From Bizionia argentinensis JUB59 (lineage in GTDB: Bacteria > Bacteroidota > Bacteroidia > Flavobacteriales > Flavobacteriaceae): a stretch of DNA of 64,000 nucleotides. The notes beneath the pieces are model-generated. The model saw only the letters and a program-made list of their open reading frames with translations. It was not told where the DNA came from and made no database searches. Below, piece after piece: positions 8,127 through 17,532 of this stretch (position 1 is the first letter of the stretch; every line of letters starts with the position of its first letter). Location: positions 248,001-312,000 of the forward strand of contig NZ_AFXZ01000002.1 of assembly GCF_000224335.1 (NCBI RefSeq), given 5' to 3'. A program made the translations under genes and the position numbers.

Positions 8127-8798
8127 ATGAAAAATACTTTTAAACTAATAGCCATTTTAATTCTGGTATTTAATAATAGTTGTTCTAGCATTAAAGTTTT
8201 GGACGCTTGGAAGTCTGAAACCACTAATAAATTAGAAGATGGTAACGTATTGGTTATTGCCCGAACGGAAAATAAACAAGTGCGTACTGAATTCGAGCAA
8301 GAAATTGCTAAACAACTACGCGATAAAGGCGTGAAAGCTACTGAAAGCTTTAAAGATATGCCGAGTTTTAGTCATGAAGAAAAAGTTTCAGAGAAACAAT
8401 TAGAAAACTTTAAAGAGTTTTTAAAGAACGAAGGCTATAATGCTGTTGTTTTAACCATTTTAAAAGATTATCAGGAGCAAACTGAAACTACCGAAAGCGG
8501 TGGATATTATGCGGGTGCAAATCATGCAAAACCTTTTTATGCTCATTATTATGGAGGCTTTTTTGATTACTATTCAAACCCTCTGTCTTACTCTACTTTT
8601 GGCGACTATGTACCCGCAACTACTTCCACATATGTAATTAAAACATTTATTTTGGAAACGGTTGCATACGATTTAACTAAAGAAGAAGGCAAACAACTAT
8701 CAGCAGTTGTTACTGCAAAAATTGACGACCCTAAAAACGTAACAAAAAACGCAGAAGAATATAGCCGTAAAATAATTAAAGCGCTTACTAAAAAATAG
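8127..8798 (+). CDS. lipoprotein, possibly DUF4136-like
   Basis: A 223-residue protein with a lipoprotein signal (hydrophobic residues 6-15, then NNSC with Cys19). The body starts with a KVLDAWKS-type strand and contains a Tyr/Gly-rich loop around residues 130-155. This layout resembles the DUF4136-type outer-membrane-associated lipoproteins, but I cannot confirm the family. It follows the DUF393 gene by 29 bases and is closed by a strong terminator at 8821, so the two may share a transcript. Function unknown. Confidence 0.75.
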   Translation: MKNTFKLIAILILVFNNSCSSIKVLDAWKSETTNKLEDGNVLVIARTENKQVRTEFEQEIAKQLRDKGVKATESFKDMPSFSHEEKVSEKQLENFKEFLKNEGYNAVVLTILKDYQEQTETTESGGYYAGANHAKPFYAHYYGGFFDYYSNPLSYSTFGDYVPATTSTYVIKTFILETVAYDLTKEEGKQLSAVVTAKIDDPKNVTKNAEEYSRKIIKALTKK

Positions 8799-8820
8799 TC
8801 ATCAAATGTATTGATTAAGT

Positions 8821-8848
8821 AAAGCCTTGAAGATTTTCAAGGCTTTTT
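8821..8848 (+). terminator. Rho-independent terminator
   Basis: Stem AAGCCTTGAA / TTCAAGGCTT with a short loop, followed by a run of T. It closes the lipoprotein gene. Confidence 0.85.
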
Positions 8849-8909
8849 TATGCTTAAATTTCAATAAAATATAACAGGAATTTAACAACTACTCTAGTCA
8901 GAATAAAAC

Positions 8910-8917
8910 TAAATTTG
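8910..8917 (+). promoter_or_regulatory. TAnnTTTG -7 box for the RarD-type gene
   Basis: TAAATTTG, a full consensus match 20 bases before ATG 8938. Confidence 0.55.
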
Positions 8918-8937
8918 CAGATTAATTATTTGCGCAT

Positions 8938-9849
8938 ATGAATACCACAAAACACTATGTAGCCGTAACGTTAGCTTTCACTATTTGGGGCTTTTTTAGT
9001 TTGGTTTTAAGGCCTTTATCCGATTTTACTGCTTTTGATATTTTAAGTTATAGATCTATCGTAGCCGCTGCAATTATGTTGGTTGTAACATTATTCTTCA
9101 GACCAAAAGTATTAAAAAGGAATTTAGCACTTTTTAAGTCGCTTGAAAAAAAAGAACGTATTCGCATATTTTTTATTAATGCGTTTAGTGGTTTTTTTCT
9201 TGCATTAAATTGGTACATTTTTATTTATGTAATGAACAATGTGAGCGTTGGTGCAACCGCATTAGCGTATTTAATATGTCCGATACTCACCATGGTTTTA
9301 GCTTATATGGTCCTAAAAGAAAAACTCTTTAAGCTACAATGGTTTTCAGTATTTTTAAGTTTAACGGCTTGTATATTGTTGTCTTTAGGTAATTTGTCAG
9401 ATTTCCTTTATAGTATGGTTATAGCATTTACCTATGCTATTTATTTAGTATTGCAGCGTCGAAATAAAGAGATGGATAGGTTTTTAATATTAACAGTTCA
9501 GATTGTTTTTGCGGTAATTATCTTAAGTCCATTTTTCTTGACTTATGATTTTGAAACACCAAAAACAAACTACTTTTATAGTATGATTGCTTTAATAGCC
9601 GTTGGCTTTACAATTATTCCTATGTTTTTAAATATATATGCTTTAAGAGGTTTGAACTCCTCCGTTGTTGGCGTTTTTATTTATTTAAATCCATTAATCA
9701 ACTTTTTTCTAGCGGTCTTCTATTTTAAAGAATCCTTCACCCTATTGCAAGCTTTAAGTTATGGTTTAATAATTATATCGATTATTATCTTCAATATTCC
9801 CGCATTAAAACATAGAATTAATAGAAGAAGAGCAGCCCATATTCAATAA
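8938..9849 (+). CDS. rarD: EamA-family transporter, RarD type
   Basis: A 303-residue inner-membrane protein with about ten hydrophobic segments in two EamA (DMT superfamily) halves. The start (AVTLAFTIWGFFSLVLRPL), the early YRSIVAAAIM segment, and LNWYIFIYVMNNVSVGATALAY in the first half match the RarD ('chloramphenicol-sensitive protein') subfamily. GLNSSVVGVFIYLNPLINF is in the second half. RarD substrates are not established. The gene has its own promoter box and a terminator just after it, so it is monocistronic. Confidence 0.85.
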   Translation: MNTTKHYVAVTLAFTIWGFFSLVLRPLSDFTAFDILSYRSIVAAAIMLVVTLFFRPKVLKRNLALFKSLEKKERIRIFFINAFSGFFLALNWYIFIYVMNNVSVGATALAYLICPILTMVLAYMVLKEKLFKLQWFSVFLSLTACILLSLGNLSDFLYSMVIAFTYAIYLVLQRRNKEMDRFLILTVQIVFAVIILSPFFLTYDFETPKTNYFYSMIALIAVGFTIIPMFLNIYALRGLNSSVVGVFIYLNPLINFFLAVFYFKESFTLLQALSYGLIIISIIIFNIPALKHRINRRRAAHIQ

Positions 9850-9851
9850 AA

Positions 9852-9880
9852 AAAGGCCTCAGGAGCACTTTGAGACCTTT
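9852..9880 (+). terminator. Rho-independent terminator
   Basis: Ten-base stem (AAAGGCCTCA / TGAGACCTTT) with a single C-A mismatch and a 9-base loop, followed by TCTTT. It lies two bases after the RarD-type gene. Confidence 0.7.
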
Positions 9881-10123
9881 CTTTAAAACTAACTAAACAA
9901 ACTAAAAAACTCATCTAATGTAATTATTACCACTACTTTAACTGATTAAATATACTAATTTTATAGTAGTTAGTTAAAAACAATCGACAAAACGGTTATA
10001 AAATTGTTGAATTAAACGTTTTTGGTAAACTCTTTATGAATTATATTTTTTTTGGATAATAAATTGGGTGTCTATAAATCAATTTACTATTTTCAATAAA
10101 ACACTAAAAAACAAAACCCTAAC

Positions 10124-10900
10124 GTGACAGAAAAGTTAAAAACATCCGAGCTCAAAGAGTTTTTAGATGAGAAAGTTTCTCAATATAATACGTCTGACTT
10201 TTTAGATACCGATCCTATTAAAATACCACATTCGTTTTCTGAAAAGAAAGATATAGAAATTTCCGCTTTTTTAACAGCAACAATAGCTTGGGGAAATAGG
10301 AAAAGCATTATTAACAACGCACAGCGAATGATGCAAATGCTAGATCAGGAACCTTATAATTTTATAATGAACCATGAAAAATCCGATTTAAAAGCGCTAG
10401 AACCTTTTGTGCATCGGACTTTTAACGGGATGGATTTTATAACATTTATTTCTGGCTTACAGCATATTTACCAAAATCATAATGGACTTGAAGCTGTTTT
10501 TGCGAAGAATTCAGAAACAAATAGCTTACAACCTGCTATTCATCACTTTAAGAAAGCATTTTTTGAAATAGAACACTTGCAACGCACCCAAAAACATATT
10601 TCCGATCCATTAAAAAATTCTGCAGCCAAACGCATTAACATGTTTTTACGATGGATGGTAAGACCAGAAAATACAGGAGTCGATTTTGGTATATGGAAAT
10701 CACTACATACCAAACAGTTATCTTGCCCATTAGATGTGCACTCCGGAAATGTAGCTCGCAAATTAGGTTTACTAACTCGAAAACAAAACGATGCTAAAGC
10801 ACTATTAGAACTCGATACTAATCTTCGGAAACTAGACGCAAACGACCCCGTGAAATATGATTTCGCCCTTTTTGGATTGGGCGTTTTTGAAAATTTCTAA
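10124..10900 (+). CDS. TIGR02757 (DUF2400) family protein
   Basis: A 258-residue protein of the TIGR02757 family, a conserved Bacteroidota group of unknown function related to HhH-GPD-like DNA-repair folds. The recognisable stretches are ISAFLTATIAWGNRKSI (near residue 47), INMFLRWMVRPENTGVDFG, and the C-terminal KYDFALFGLGVFE. The start codon is GTG at 10124; no ATG lies nearby in frame. The upstream spacer has only an imperfect TATTTTCA box at 10088. The next gene begins 44 bases after its stop with its own box. Family call firm, function unknown. Confidence 0.87.
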   Translation: MTEKLKTSELKEFLDEKVSQYNTSDFLDTDPIKIPHSFSEKKDIEISAFLTATIAWGNRKSIINNAQRMMQMLDQEPYNFIMNHEKSDLKALEPFVHRTFNGMDFITFISGLQHIYQNHNGLEAVFAKNSETNSLQPAIHHFKKAFFEIEHLQRTQKHISDPLKNSAAKRINMFLRWMVRPENTGVDFGIWKSLHTKQLSCPLDVHSGNVARKLGLLTRKQNDAKALLELDTNLRKLDANDPVKYDFALFGLGVFENF

Positions 10901-10910
10901 CTTAATTCAG

Positions 10911-10918
10911 TATCTTTA
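10911..10918 (+). promoter_or_regulatory. -7 box for the S10 peptidase
   Basis: TATCTTTA, seven of eight consensus bases, 26 bases before ATG 10945. Confidence 0.45.
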
Positions 10919-10944
10919 TCAATCAATTTACATATTTTACTTTC

Positions 10945-12429
10945 ATGAAAAAACTACTATTTACTTTAAGTGTTTTGTCACTTTTTAATGCGCATGCACA
11001 AGGGCGAAAAATACCTGCTGATACTGCGATTGTTACCAACCATAAAACAACTATTAATGGTGCAAACATCGCTTATTCTGCAACTACTGGAACGCAGCCT
11101 GTTTGGGACAAAGCGGGAGACCCTATTGCCACATTATTTTACACGTATTATAAACGCAGTAATGTTAAGGATCAAGCTAACCGTCCATTAATCATTTCTT
11201 TTAATGGCGGACCAGGTTCGGCATCGGCTTGGATGCATATTGCGTATACAGGTCCGCAAATTTTAAATATTGATGACGAAGGGTATCCAGTACAACCTTA
11301 TGGTGTAAAAAGTAATCCTTACTCTATTTTAGATGTCGCAGATATTGTTTTTGTAAACCCTGTAAATACAGGTTATTCCCGAATGATTGAAGATAAAGAA
11401 GGGAAACTACCAGACAGAAGTCAATTTTTTGGTATCAATTCTGACATTCGTTATTTAGGAGAATGGATTAACACGTTCATGTCTAGAAATAATCGTTGGG
11501 AATCTCCAAAATATTTAATTGGTGAAAGTTATGGTGGACCGCGAGTAATGGGTCTGGCACAAGAGTTACAAAACAGCCAATGGATGTATTTAAATGGCGT
11601 AATTTTAGTGTCGCCTGCAGACTATAAAGTATATTCTACAGATCAACCTATTTATTCGGCTTTAAATTTACCTTATTTTGCAGCAACTGCTTGGTATCAA
11701 AAAGCTTTAGATCCTTCTCTTCAACAAAAAGATTTATTAGAAATATTGCCAGAAGTGGAAGCTTACGCTATTGATAAACTTATGCCCGCAATTGCAAAAG
11801 GAGGCTTTATTTCTTCGGAAGAAAGAGAACAAGTTGCACAAAAATTCAGTTTGTATTCTGGTTTGGATAAAAAGTCTATTTTAGATCATAATTTAAATGT
11901 ACCAACCAATTTTTTCTGGAAAGAACTATTACGCGACCGTGGTTTTACTATGGGTAGATTAGATTCTCGTTATTTAGGAATTGATAAAATGACTGCAGGA
12001 AATTCACCTGATTACAATGCGGAAATTTCTTCGTGGTTACATTCCTTTACGCCAGCAATTAATTATTACTTAAGAGAGCATTTAGACTTCAAAACTGATA
12101 TGAAATATAATATGTTTGGAGATGTGCATCCTTGGGATAGACAAAATGATAATACTAGAGATCGTTTGCGTCAAGCAATGGCACAAAACCCGTATTTAAA
12201 AGTATTAGTACAATCTGGTTATTATGACGGCGCAACCACTTATTTCGCTGCTAAATATACGGTTGGACAATTGGATCCAGCCGGAACGATGAATGATCGA
12301 TTCACCTTTAAAGGTTACCGAAGTGGCCATATGATGTATTTACGTAAAGAGGATTTAAAAACGGCGAATGATGATATTCGTGAGTTTATTAAAAACTCGC
12401 TGACTAATGGTAAGTCTGCGAAATATTAG
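10945..12429 (+). CDS. S10-family serine carboxypeptidase, secreted
   Basis: A 494-residue exported peptidase. Residues 1-18 form a signal peptide ending in AHA-QG. The S10 hallmarks are all present: the oxyanion motif FNGGPGSAS near 86-93, the nucleophile in GESYGG (Ser195), an aspartate in SGYYDGAT (Asp428) and a histidine in RSGHMMYL (His462). S10 enzymes trim residues from the C-terminal end of peptides at acidic to neutral pH; this one likely works in the periplasm or outside the cell. It converges with the M61 peptidase gene, and the two share the bidirectional terminator at 12459. Confidence 0.93.
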   Translation: MKKLLFTLSVLSLFNAHAQGRKIPADTAIVTNHKTTINGANIAYSATTGTQPVWDKAGDPIATLFYTYYKRSNVKDQANRPLIISFNGGPGSASAWMHIAYTGPQILNIDDEGYPVQPYGVKSNPYSILDVADIVFVNPVNTGYSRMIEDKEGKLPDRSQFFGINSDIRYLGEWINTFMSRNNRWESPKYLIGESYGGPRVMGLAQELQNSQWMYLNGVILVSPADYKVYSTDQPIYSALNLPYFAATAWYQKALDPSLQQKDLLEILPEVEAYAIDKLMPAIAKGGFISSEEREQVAQKFSLYSGLDKKSILDHNLNVPTNFFWKELLRDRGFTMGRLDSRYLGIDKMTAGNSPDYNAEISSWLHSFTPAINYYLREHLDFKTDMKYNMFGDVHPWDRQNDNTRDRLRQAMAQNPYLKVLVQSGYYDGATTYFAAKYTVGQLDPAGTMNDRFTFKGYRSGHMMYLRKEDLKTANDDIREFIKNSLTNGKSAKY

Positions 12430-12458
12430 ACTTTATAAAGTCTAATTCCATAAAACAA

Positions 12459-12496
12459 AAAACACCTGATGAAACAAATCATCAGGTGTTTTTTTA
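12459..12496. terminator. bidirectional terminator between S10 and M61 peptidase genes
   Basis: A perfect 12-bp stem (AACACCTGATGA / TCATCAGGTGTT) with loop AACAAA. An A-run precedes it and a T-run follows, so it can stop transcription from both convergent genes. Confidence 0.9.
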
Positions 12497-12533
12497 TCTT
12501 TAAAATTGTGTTTATCAATTTCAAATTACTTTA

Positions 12534-14426
12534 TTAACCTTTTAACCATGCGTTACGCAACTCTTTTTGAGTCGCTGTAGCGTTTGATTTAGCACGTAAA
12601 CTTTTTCCTGTTGTATAAGTAGGCGTCAATGCTTTTTTAATAACCATATCTTTACCGTTTCTGCTTAAAACTACATTAACTTCTTGATTTTCTTCCCAAG
12701 AAAACATTTCTTGAAGTACGGTATTAGCATTTTGTAAAGTAACAACTGTTCCATCTACAGATTTGATTATATCGTTTGGCAATACACCATTATCTTTCCA
12801 AAAACTATTAGCTAATACATTATCAGTAAAGAAAACAGTTCCTGCCTCTTGGCTTCCAGTTACAATCAAAGCACCATTTCCTTGGATATAATTTGTTCTA
12901 ATAGGCCCCTCACCTATTTCAAGACCTACTTTTTCAAAAAAGGCATCGTAATCAATCGGCGTTTCGCCAATCACGTGATTATCAAAAAAGCCACGTAAAG
13001 TTGGATAGGTCATTGCTACCATTTCATCCATGATTTTATCATCATCAAAAGGTTTATTCTGACCATATTTCATAGATAGTTCTTTCATCATAGATAAAAT
13101 ACCACGGTTGCCATCACTTCCTTCACGGATTAAAATATCAATACACATACCTATTAATGCTCCTTTTTGGTAAACGTTATAATATTGATTTGCATATGGC
13201 TCATCTAATACATTTTCACTCATTTTAGTAAAACTCATAGAGTCATTCATAGTCAAAGAGCTACTAATTTTCTCCATTATTTTTCCATAAAACTCATCTT
13301 CAGGAATTAAATCTTGATCAACTTGAAAAAGTGTTGCAAAATATTCCGTTACACCTTCATACATCCATAAATGCTTTGAAAATGTTGGTGTGTGATAATC
13401 AAAATAATGTACATCATCAGAATGCACACTTAAAGGCGTAACAATATGAAAAAACTCGTGCGATACAATATCAATCATACTTGCATCTAAAGCTTCACTC
13501 GGCATAGATTCTGGCATAACTACAGTTGTTGACGTATGGTGCTCTAATGCGCCAAAACCTTTAGGAGAACCTTCCTCCCCATCTGATAAATAAACATAAA
13601 TATCATAACGAGGTGTACTATTAATATCACCTAAATATGTTTTTTGAGCTTCCATCATTTTCTGCATCGCATCTTTCATCGATTTAGCTGTATGGATTCC
13701 GTTTGGCGAATAAACACTCAACATAACCTTTATATCACCTACTTGAAATTCTTCAACGTCCAATTTCCCGTACATCATTGGGTTATCTGTAATATCAAAA
13801 TAACGTGGTGCAAAATAAGAAGACGTTACTACATTACCGTCAGCACTTGTTTTGGTGTCTGCTAATTGTAAAGAAGATGTTCTTACCAAATCTGAAGGTG
13901 CAATAACATCCAATTTATATTGACTGTTTTTTAAAGAATCAAAATAGCCAATAAAACCATGTAAGTTTAATAAGTAATTATTTGGCTCGATGTTCGTTCC
14001 TGCAGGAGAAAATGGTACTTCTCCACCAATTCCACCAACTTTTTCTTGATCAAATGTATCATTTACATAATATGTAATGTAATCTAATTCCTTGGCATTA
14101 CCGATAGTCCAAGAGTTAGTATCGATTTTGTTTGTTTCTAATTTATTTCCGTTATAATCATATGCTTCAAAAGTGTCAACGTATTTTCCAAAATCACTTA
14201 CAGAATATGTTCCTTGAACTACTTTTGGAAGTCTGTATGTTACCGTTTCAACCGTAAAACGTCCTGGGTTAATATTTACAGGTACTTTATCATCGGTTAC
14301 TTTGGTAATATCAATTACCGTTTCAATGGGGTTGCTAGTGGCTAAATCGTCACTACTTGTTTTCGTAGAGGATCCACAAGCAACAAGCAATGTGGAAAAA
14401 CCAATAATGGCTAAAGTTTTTTTCAT
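12534..14426 (-). CDS. M61 (glycyl aminopeptidase) family metallopeptidase, lipoprotein
   Basis: A 630-residue lipoprotein (signal IIGFSTLLVAC, Cys17). It has an M61 N-terminal beta domain (about 40-230), the peptidase domain with the zinc motif SHEFFH near residue 322 and the third ligand glutamate in LWMYEGVTEYFA about 40 residues later, and a C-terminal PDZ domain (about 500-600) where the GVLPNDIIKSVDG groove is visible. M61 enzymes release N-terminal residues, classically glycine or alanine. It probably sits on the envelope facing the periplasm. A TATTTTTG box at 14457-14464 on this strand gives a 31-base leader. Confidence 0.92.
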   Translation of the reverse strand: MKKTLAIIGFSTLLVACGSSTKTSSDDLATSNPIETVIDITKVTDDKVPVNINPGRFTVETVTYRLPKVVQGTYSVSDFGKYVDTFEAYDYNGNKLETNKIDTNSWTIGNAKELDYITYYVNDTFDQEKVGGIGGEVPFSPAGTNIEPNNYLLNLHGFIGYFDSLKNSQYKLDVIAPSDLVRTSSLQLADTKTSADGNVVTSSYFAPRYFDITDNPMMYGKLDVEEFQVGDIKVMLSVYSPNGIHTAKSMKDAMQKMMEAQKTYLGDINSTPRYDIYVYLSDGEEGSPKGFGALEHHTSTTVVMPESMPSEALDASMIDIVSHEFFHIVTPLSVHSDDVHYFDYHTPTFSKHLWMYEGVTEYFATLFQVDQDLIPEDEFYGKIMEKISSSLTMNDSMSFTKMSENVLDEPYANQYYNVYQKGALIGMCIDILIREGSDGNRGILSMMKELSMKYGQNKPFDDDKIMDEMVAMTYPTLRGFFDNHVIGETPIDYDAFFEKVGLEIGEGPIRTNYIQGNGALIVTGSQEAGTVFFTDNVLANSFWKDNGVLPNDIIKSVDGTVVTLQNANTVLQEMFSWEENQEVNVVLSRNGKDMVIKKALTPTYTTGKSLRAKSNATATQKELRNAWLKG

Positions 14427-14456
14427 TTTAATAAATTAAGTTTTTTACTTGACGTT

Positions 14457-14464
14457 CAAAAATA
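14457..14464 (-). promoter_or_regulatory. TAnnTTTG -7 box for the M61 peptidase
   Basis: TATTTTTG on the minus strand, 31 bases upstream of ATG 14426; a full consensus match. Confidence 0.55.
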
Positions 14465-14494
14465 CAATGCGTTACACATTTTAACTATAACTTT

Positions 14495-14522
14495 TTGTTA
14501 AAATGAAGTTTAACTATATTCG
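14495..14522 (+). promoter_or_regulatory. -33/-7 promoter of the GT2 gene
   Basis: TTG at 14495-14497, a 17-base spacer, then TATATTCG at 14515-14522 (TAnnTTTG with one T to C change). The box ends four bases before ATG 14527, implying a leaderless mRNA, and it overlaps the alternative upstream start codon. Confidence 0.5.
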
Positions 14523-14526
14523 CAAC

Positions 14527-15534
14527 ATGTGCGAAACCCAAATAAGTATAGTCACTCCTTTTAAAAATACAGAGAGTTTTATTTCGGAATGCTTGCGGTC
14601 TATTGTTAACCAAACCCACACAAATTGGGAGTTGGTAATTGTAGATGATGGATCTGATGATAATAGTTTTAAAATAGTTTCCGAGTTTGCAGCAAAAGAC
14701 AAACGCATAAAATTGTATGAAAATCCAGGTTCAGGCATTATTGACGCTTTGCAATTTGCTTTTTTAAAAAGTTCTGGAAATTATATCACCAGAATGGATA
14801 GCGATGATATTATGACACCTAATAGATTAAAAGTAATGATTTCTAGCCTAAAAGAATATGGAAAAGGTCATTTAACTGTCGGACAAGTAAAATACTTTAG
14901 AAAAGATGGAATCAGCGATGGTTATGCCAAATACGAAATATGGTTGAATAATTTAACTGCTAAAGGATCTAATTATTCTGAAATCTATAAAGAATGTGTT
15001 ATTCCATCACCTTGTTGGATGGTACATCGTGACGATTTTATAGCCTGTGACGGGTTTAATCCAAATACCTATCCTGAAGATTATGATTTAGCTTTTCGGT
15101 TTTACAAATACAATATAAAATGTATTCCTTGTAATGAAACGCTTCATTTATGGCGTGATTATAGCACACGAACATCCAGAACTCACCAAAATTATGCGGA
15201 AAACCACTTTTTAGAACTTAAAGTCAACTATTTTTTAGAATTAGATTATAACGCTTCCAAACCATTAGTGCTTTGGGGCGCTGGAAAAAAAGGTAAAACG
15301 GTGGCTAGATTATTACAGACGCAAAATATTCCGTTTTATTGGATTTGCGATAATCCGAAAAAAATAGGAAAGGATATTTATGATAATACTTTGCAGGCGA
15401 CTAATTACCTAGAAACCCTACGTAATCCGCACTGTATAATCACAGTTGCTAATAAAAAGGAACAAAAGAATATAAAAAAATATCTATCGGATTTAGCTTT
15501 GAAATCTGCTGTCGACTACTTCTTTTATTGTTAA
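14527..15534 (+). CDS. GT2 glycosyltransferase fused to a Rossmann-like tail domain
   Basis: About 335 residues. The N-terminal 220 are a GT-A family 2 glycosyltransferase: ISIVTPFKNTESFI, the nucleotide-sugar site VIVDDGSDDNS, the DxD-type motif RMDSDDIM, and YPEDYDLAFRFYK as acceptor/base region. After about residue 235 comes a second domain opening with PLVLWGAGKKGKTVARLL, a glycine-rich nucleotide-binding-like turn, followed by IPFYWICDNPKKIGKD. I take ATG 14527 rather than the in-frame ATG 14503, because a promoter-like TATATTCG box lies between them and the shorter form starts as typical GT2 proteins do. It stands alone, not in a polysaccharide cluster. Acceptor unknown. Confidence 0.85.
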   Translation: MCETQISIVTPFKNTESFISECLRSIVNQTHTNWELVIVDDGSDDNSFKIVSEFAAKDKRIKLYENPGSGIIDALQFAFLKSSGNYITRMDSDDIMTPNRLKVMISSLKEYGKGHLTVGQVKYFRKDGISDGYAKYEIWLNNLTAKGSNYSEIYKECVIPSPCWMVHRDDFIACDGFNPNTYPEDYDLAFRFYKYNIKCIPCNETLHLWRDYSTRTSRTHQNYAENHFLELKVNYFLELDYNASKPLVLWGAGKKGKTVARLLQTQNIPFYWICDNPKKIGKDIYDNTLQATNYLETLRNPHCIITVANKKEQKNIKKYLSDLALKSAVDYFFYC

Positions 15535-15579
15535 TCGTTTAATTTGTTGTTAAAAGGTTTTCTATTTCAACGTAAACAC

Positions 15580-15587
15580 TATTTTTG
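15580..15587 (+). promoter_or_regulatory. TAnnTTTG -7 box for the BatA-domain operon
   Basis: TATTTTTG, full consensus, 19 bases before ATG 15607; it would drive the four-gene run that ends at 19767. Confidence 0.55.
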
Positions 15588-15606
15588 TAGGAAACACTAA
15601 TTAGGA

Positions 15607-17532
15607 ATGCAGTTTAAACACCCGGAAATACTTTACGCTCTATTTTTGCTTCTCATCCCGATTATTGTTCATTTATTCCAATTGCGTAAATTTCAAAAGG
15701 AGTCGTTTACCAATGTAGCGTTCTTAAAAAAAGTAACACTTCAAACACGTAAAAGCTCACAAATAAAGAAATGGTTGATATTACTTACGCGGATGTTATT
15801 ATTGGCGTGTTTAATTATTGCCTTTGCCCAACCTTTTACTTCTAAAAGTAACACCTTTAATACGACTCCTGAAACCGTTATTTATTTAGATAACAGTTTC
15901 AGCATGCAAGCCAAAGGTGATCAAGGTGAATTACTAAAACGTGCCGCACAAGAATTGGTTGAAAGTTTAAATCCTGACGATCAAATATCACTAGTAACCA
16001 ACACAGCGGTTTACAAAAACACGACTCTAAAAAGCATTCAAAATGATTTGTTGCAGTTGGACTATGCACCAAATCAGTTGCCTTATGATGCGGCTTTGTC
16101 GAAGAGTTCGAAATTATTCAGCCAAACATCAAATTTGAATCGTAATTTGGTGTTTATTTCCGATTTTCAAGAACAAGATAAAGATTTCAAAGCATCAAAC
16201 GATTCACTTTATAAACTTCATGCCGTAAAATTGAATCCCGTAAATATTCAAAATGTGTCGATTGATAGTTTGAGCATTTCCAGTACCACAGCTAGCAATA
16301 CTGCATTGCAGGTGCATTTAAAAGCGACAGGAAGTAAAAATAACGCCATTCCGATTTCACTATATGATGGCGAAAAATTATTAGCTAAAACAACAGCCGT
16401 TATTACAGATCAAGTGGTTGCCGAATTTACGCTGACTGAAAAAAGCATTGTAAACGGCAGAATTATAATTGATGATATTGGTTTACAATTTGATAACGAA
16501 CTGTTCTTTAATATTGATGAACCATCACAAATCAATGTTTTAACTATTCATGAGAAAACTTCTAGCAATTATTTAGAACGCTTATTTGCTTCTGATGAGT
16601 TTCAGTTGACAAATACAAGCTTAAACCAACTGAATTATAGTGTTGTTGAAAACCAGCAATTAATTGTTTTAAATGAATTGGAGTCGCTTCCGAATTCCCT
16701 AAACAATTCATTAAAAGCATTTATGAAACAAGGAGGCTATGTAATTGTTATTCCAGCAACTTCTTCTCAAATAAATACCTATAATGACTTATTAGGCGTT
16801 TATGAAATTAATACAAAGGAGGTGATAATTGCCGAAAAACGAGTCACAGCAATCAATTACGCGCATCCAGTTTATAAAAATGTATTTGAAAAGCAGGAAT
16901 CTAATTTTCAATACCCTAAAGTTAACAGCTATTTTCCGACAACCGCTACTAATAGTTCTAGCGTATTATCTTTTGAAGATGGAAAACCTTTTTTGTTAAC
17001 ACATAAACAACTAGCTGTTTTTACGGCGGCTTTAAATGCGGATAATTCTAATTTCAGTGAATATGATTTAATTGTGCCAACCTTTTACAATTTGGCACGA
17101 CAAAGTTTGCAAACACCACAACTCTACTATACCATTGGCAAGGAAAACAAGTTTGACATTCAAGTAAACTTGAAGCAAGATGGTGTATTAAAATTGGCAA
17201 ACGAATCCGTGAACATGATTCCTATGCAGCAATACTTTAATGATAAAGTCAGCATTACAACCACCGACATTCCAGATATTGCTGGTGTTTACCGCATTGA
17301 AAACAAAACAGCAGCTATTGCCAATGTAAGTTATAACTACAACCGTATGGAAAGTGACTTAAGTTATCAAGATTTGAGCCTATTAACCAACGTTGAAGTT
17401 AGTGATTCGGTTAGCGCTATTTTTGAAACCATAAAAAGTGATACAAAAATCAATGCGCTATGGAAATGGTTTGTTATTTTTGCACTAGCTTTTATAATTA
17501 TTGAAATGCTCATCTTAAAATATTTTAAATGA
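15607..17532 (+). CDS. BatA-domain / VWA-containing membrane protein
   Basis: A 641-residue protein. The N-terminus is the double-transmembrane BatA domain (TIGR02226): FKHPEILYALFLLLIPIIVH, then a basic loop and a second helix LILLTRMLLLACLIIAFAQP (about 55-78). A von Willebrand A-like domain follows, with the metal-site motif DNSFS (in YLDNSFSM) near residue 95. A long extracytoplasmic beta-rich region comes next, and a last transmembrane helix (about 615-635) ends the protein. Relatives in the Bat (Bacteroides aerotolerance) set are separate genes; this larger form is commonly found beside the dihydroorotase-like gene. Its TGA overlaps the next ATG (ATGA). Function not established. Confidence 0.87.
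   Translation: MQFKHPEILYALFLLLIPIIVHLFQLRKFQKESFTNVAFLKKVTLQTRKSSQIKKWLILLTRMLLLACLIIAFAQPFTSKSNTFNTTPETVIYLDNSFSMQAKGDQGELLKRAAQELVESLNPDDQISLVTNTAVYKNTTLKSIQNDLLQLDYAPNQLPYDAALSKSSKLFSQTSNLNRNLVFISDFQEQDKDFKASNDSLYKLHAVKLNPVNIQNVSIDSLSISSTTASNTALQVHLKATGSKNNAIPISLYDGEKLLAKTTAVITDQVVAEFTLTEKSIVNGRIIIDDIGLQFDNELFFNIDEPSQINVLTIHEKTSSNYLERLFASDEFQLTNTSLNQLNYSVVENQQLIVLNELESLPNSLNNSLKAFMKQGGYVIVIPATSSQINTYNDLLGVYEINTKEVIIAEKRVTAINYAHPVYKNVFEKQESNFQYPKVNSYFPTTATNSSSVLSFEDGKPFLLTHKQLAVFTAALNADNSNFSEYDLIVPTFYNLARQSLQTPQLYYTIGKENKFDIQVNLKQDGVLKLANESVNMIPMQQYFNDKVSITTTDIPDIAGVYRIENKTAAIANVSYNYNRMESDLSYQDLSLLTNVEVSDSVSAIFETIKSDTKINALWKWFVIFALAFIIIEMLILKYFK

Noticed and set aside
17092-17110. Second sigma-54-like TGGCACG site
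   Set aside because: It lies inside the BatA-domain coding region, and its TTTGC is at the wrong distance for the -12 element. The TTGGCACG at about 20840 is likewise inside a coding region.
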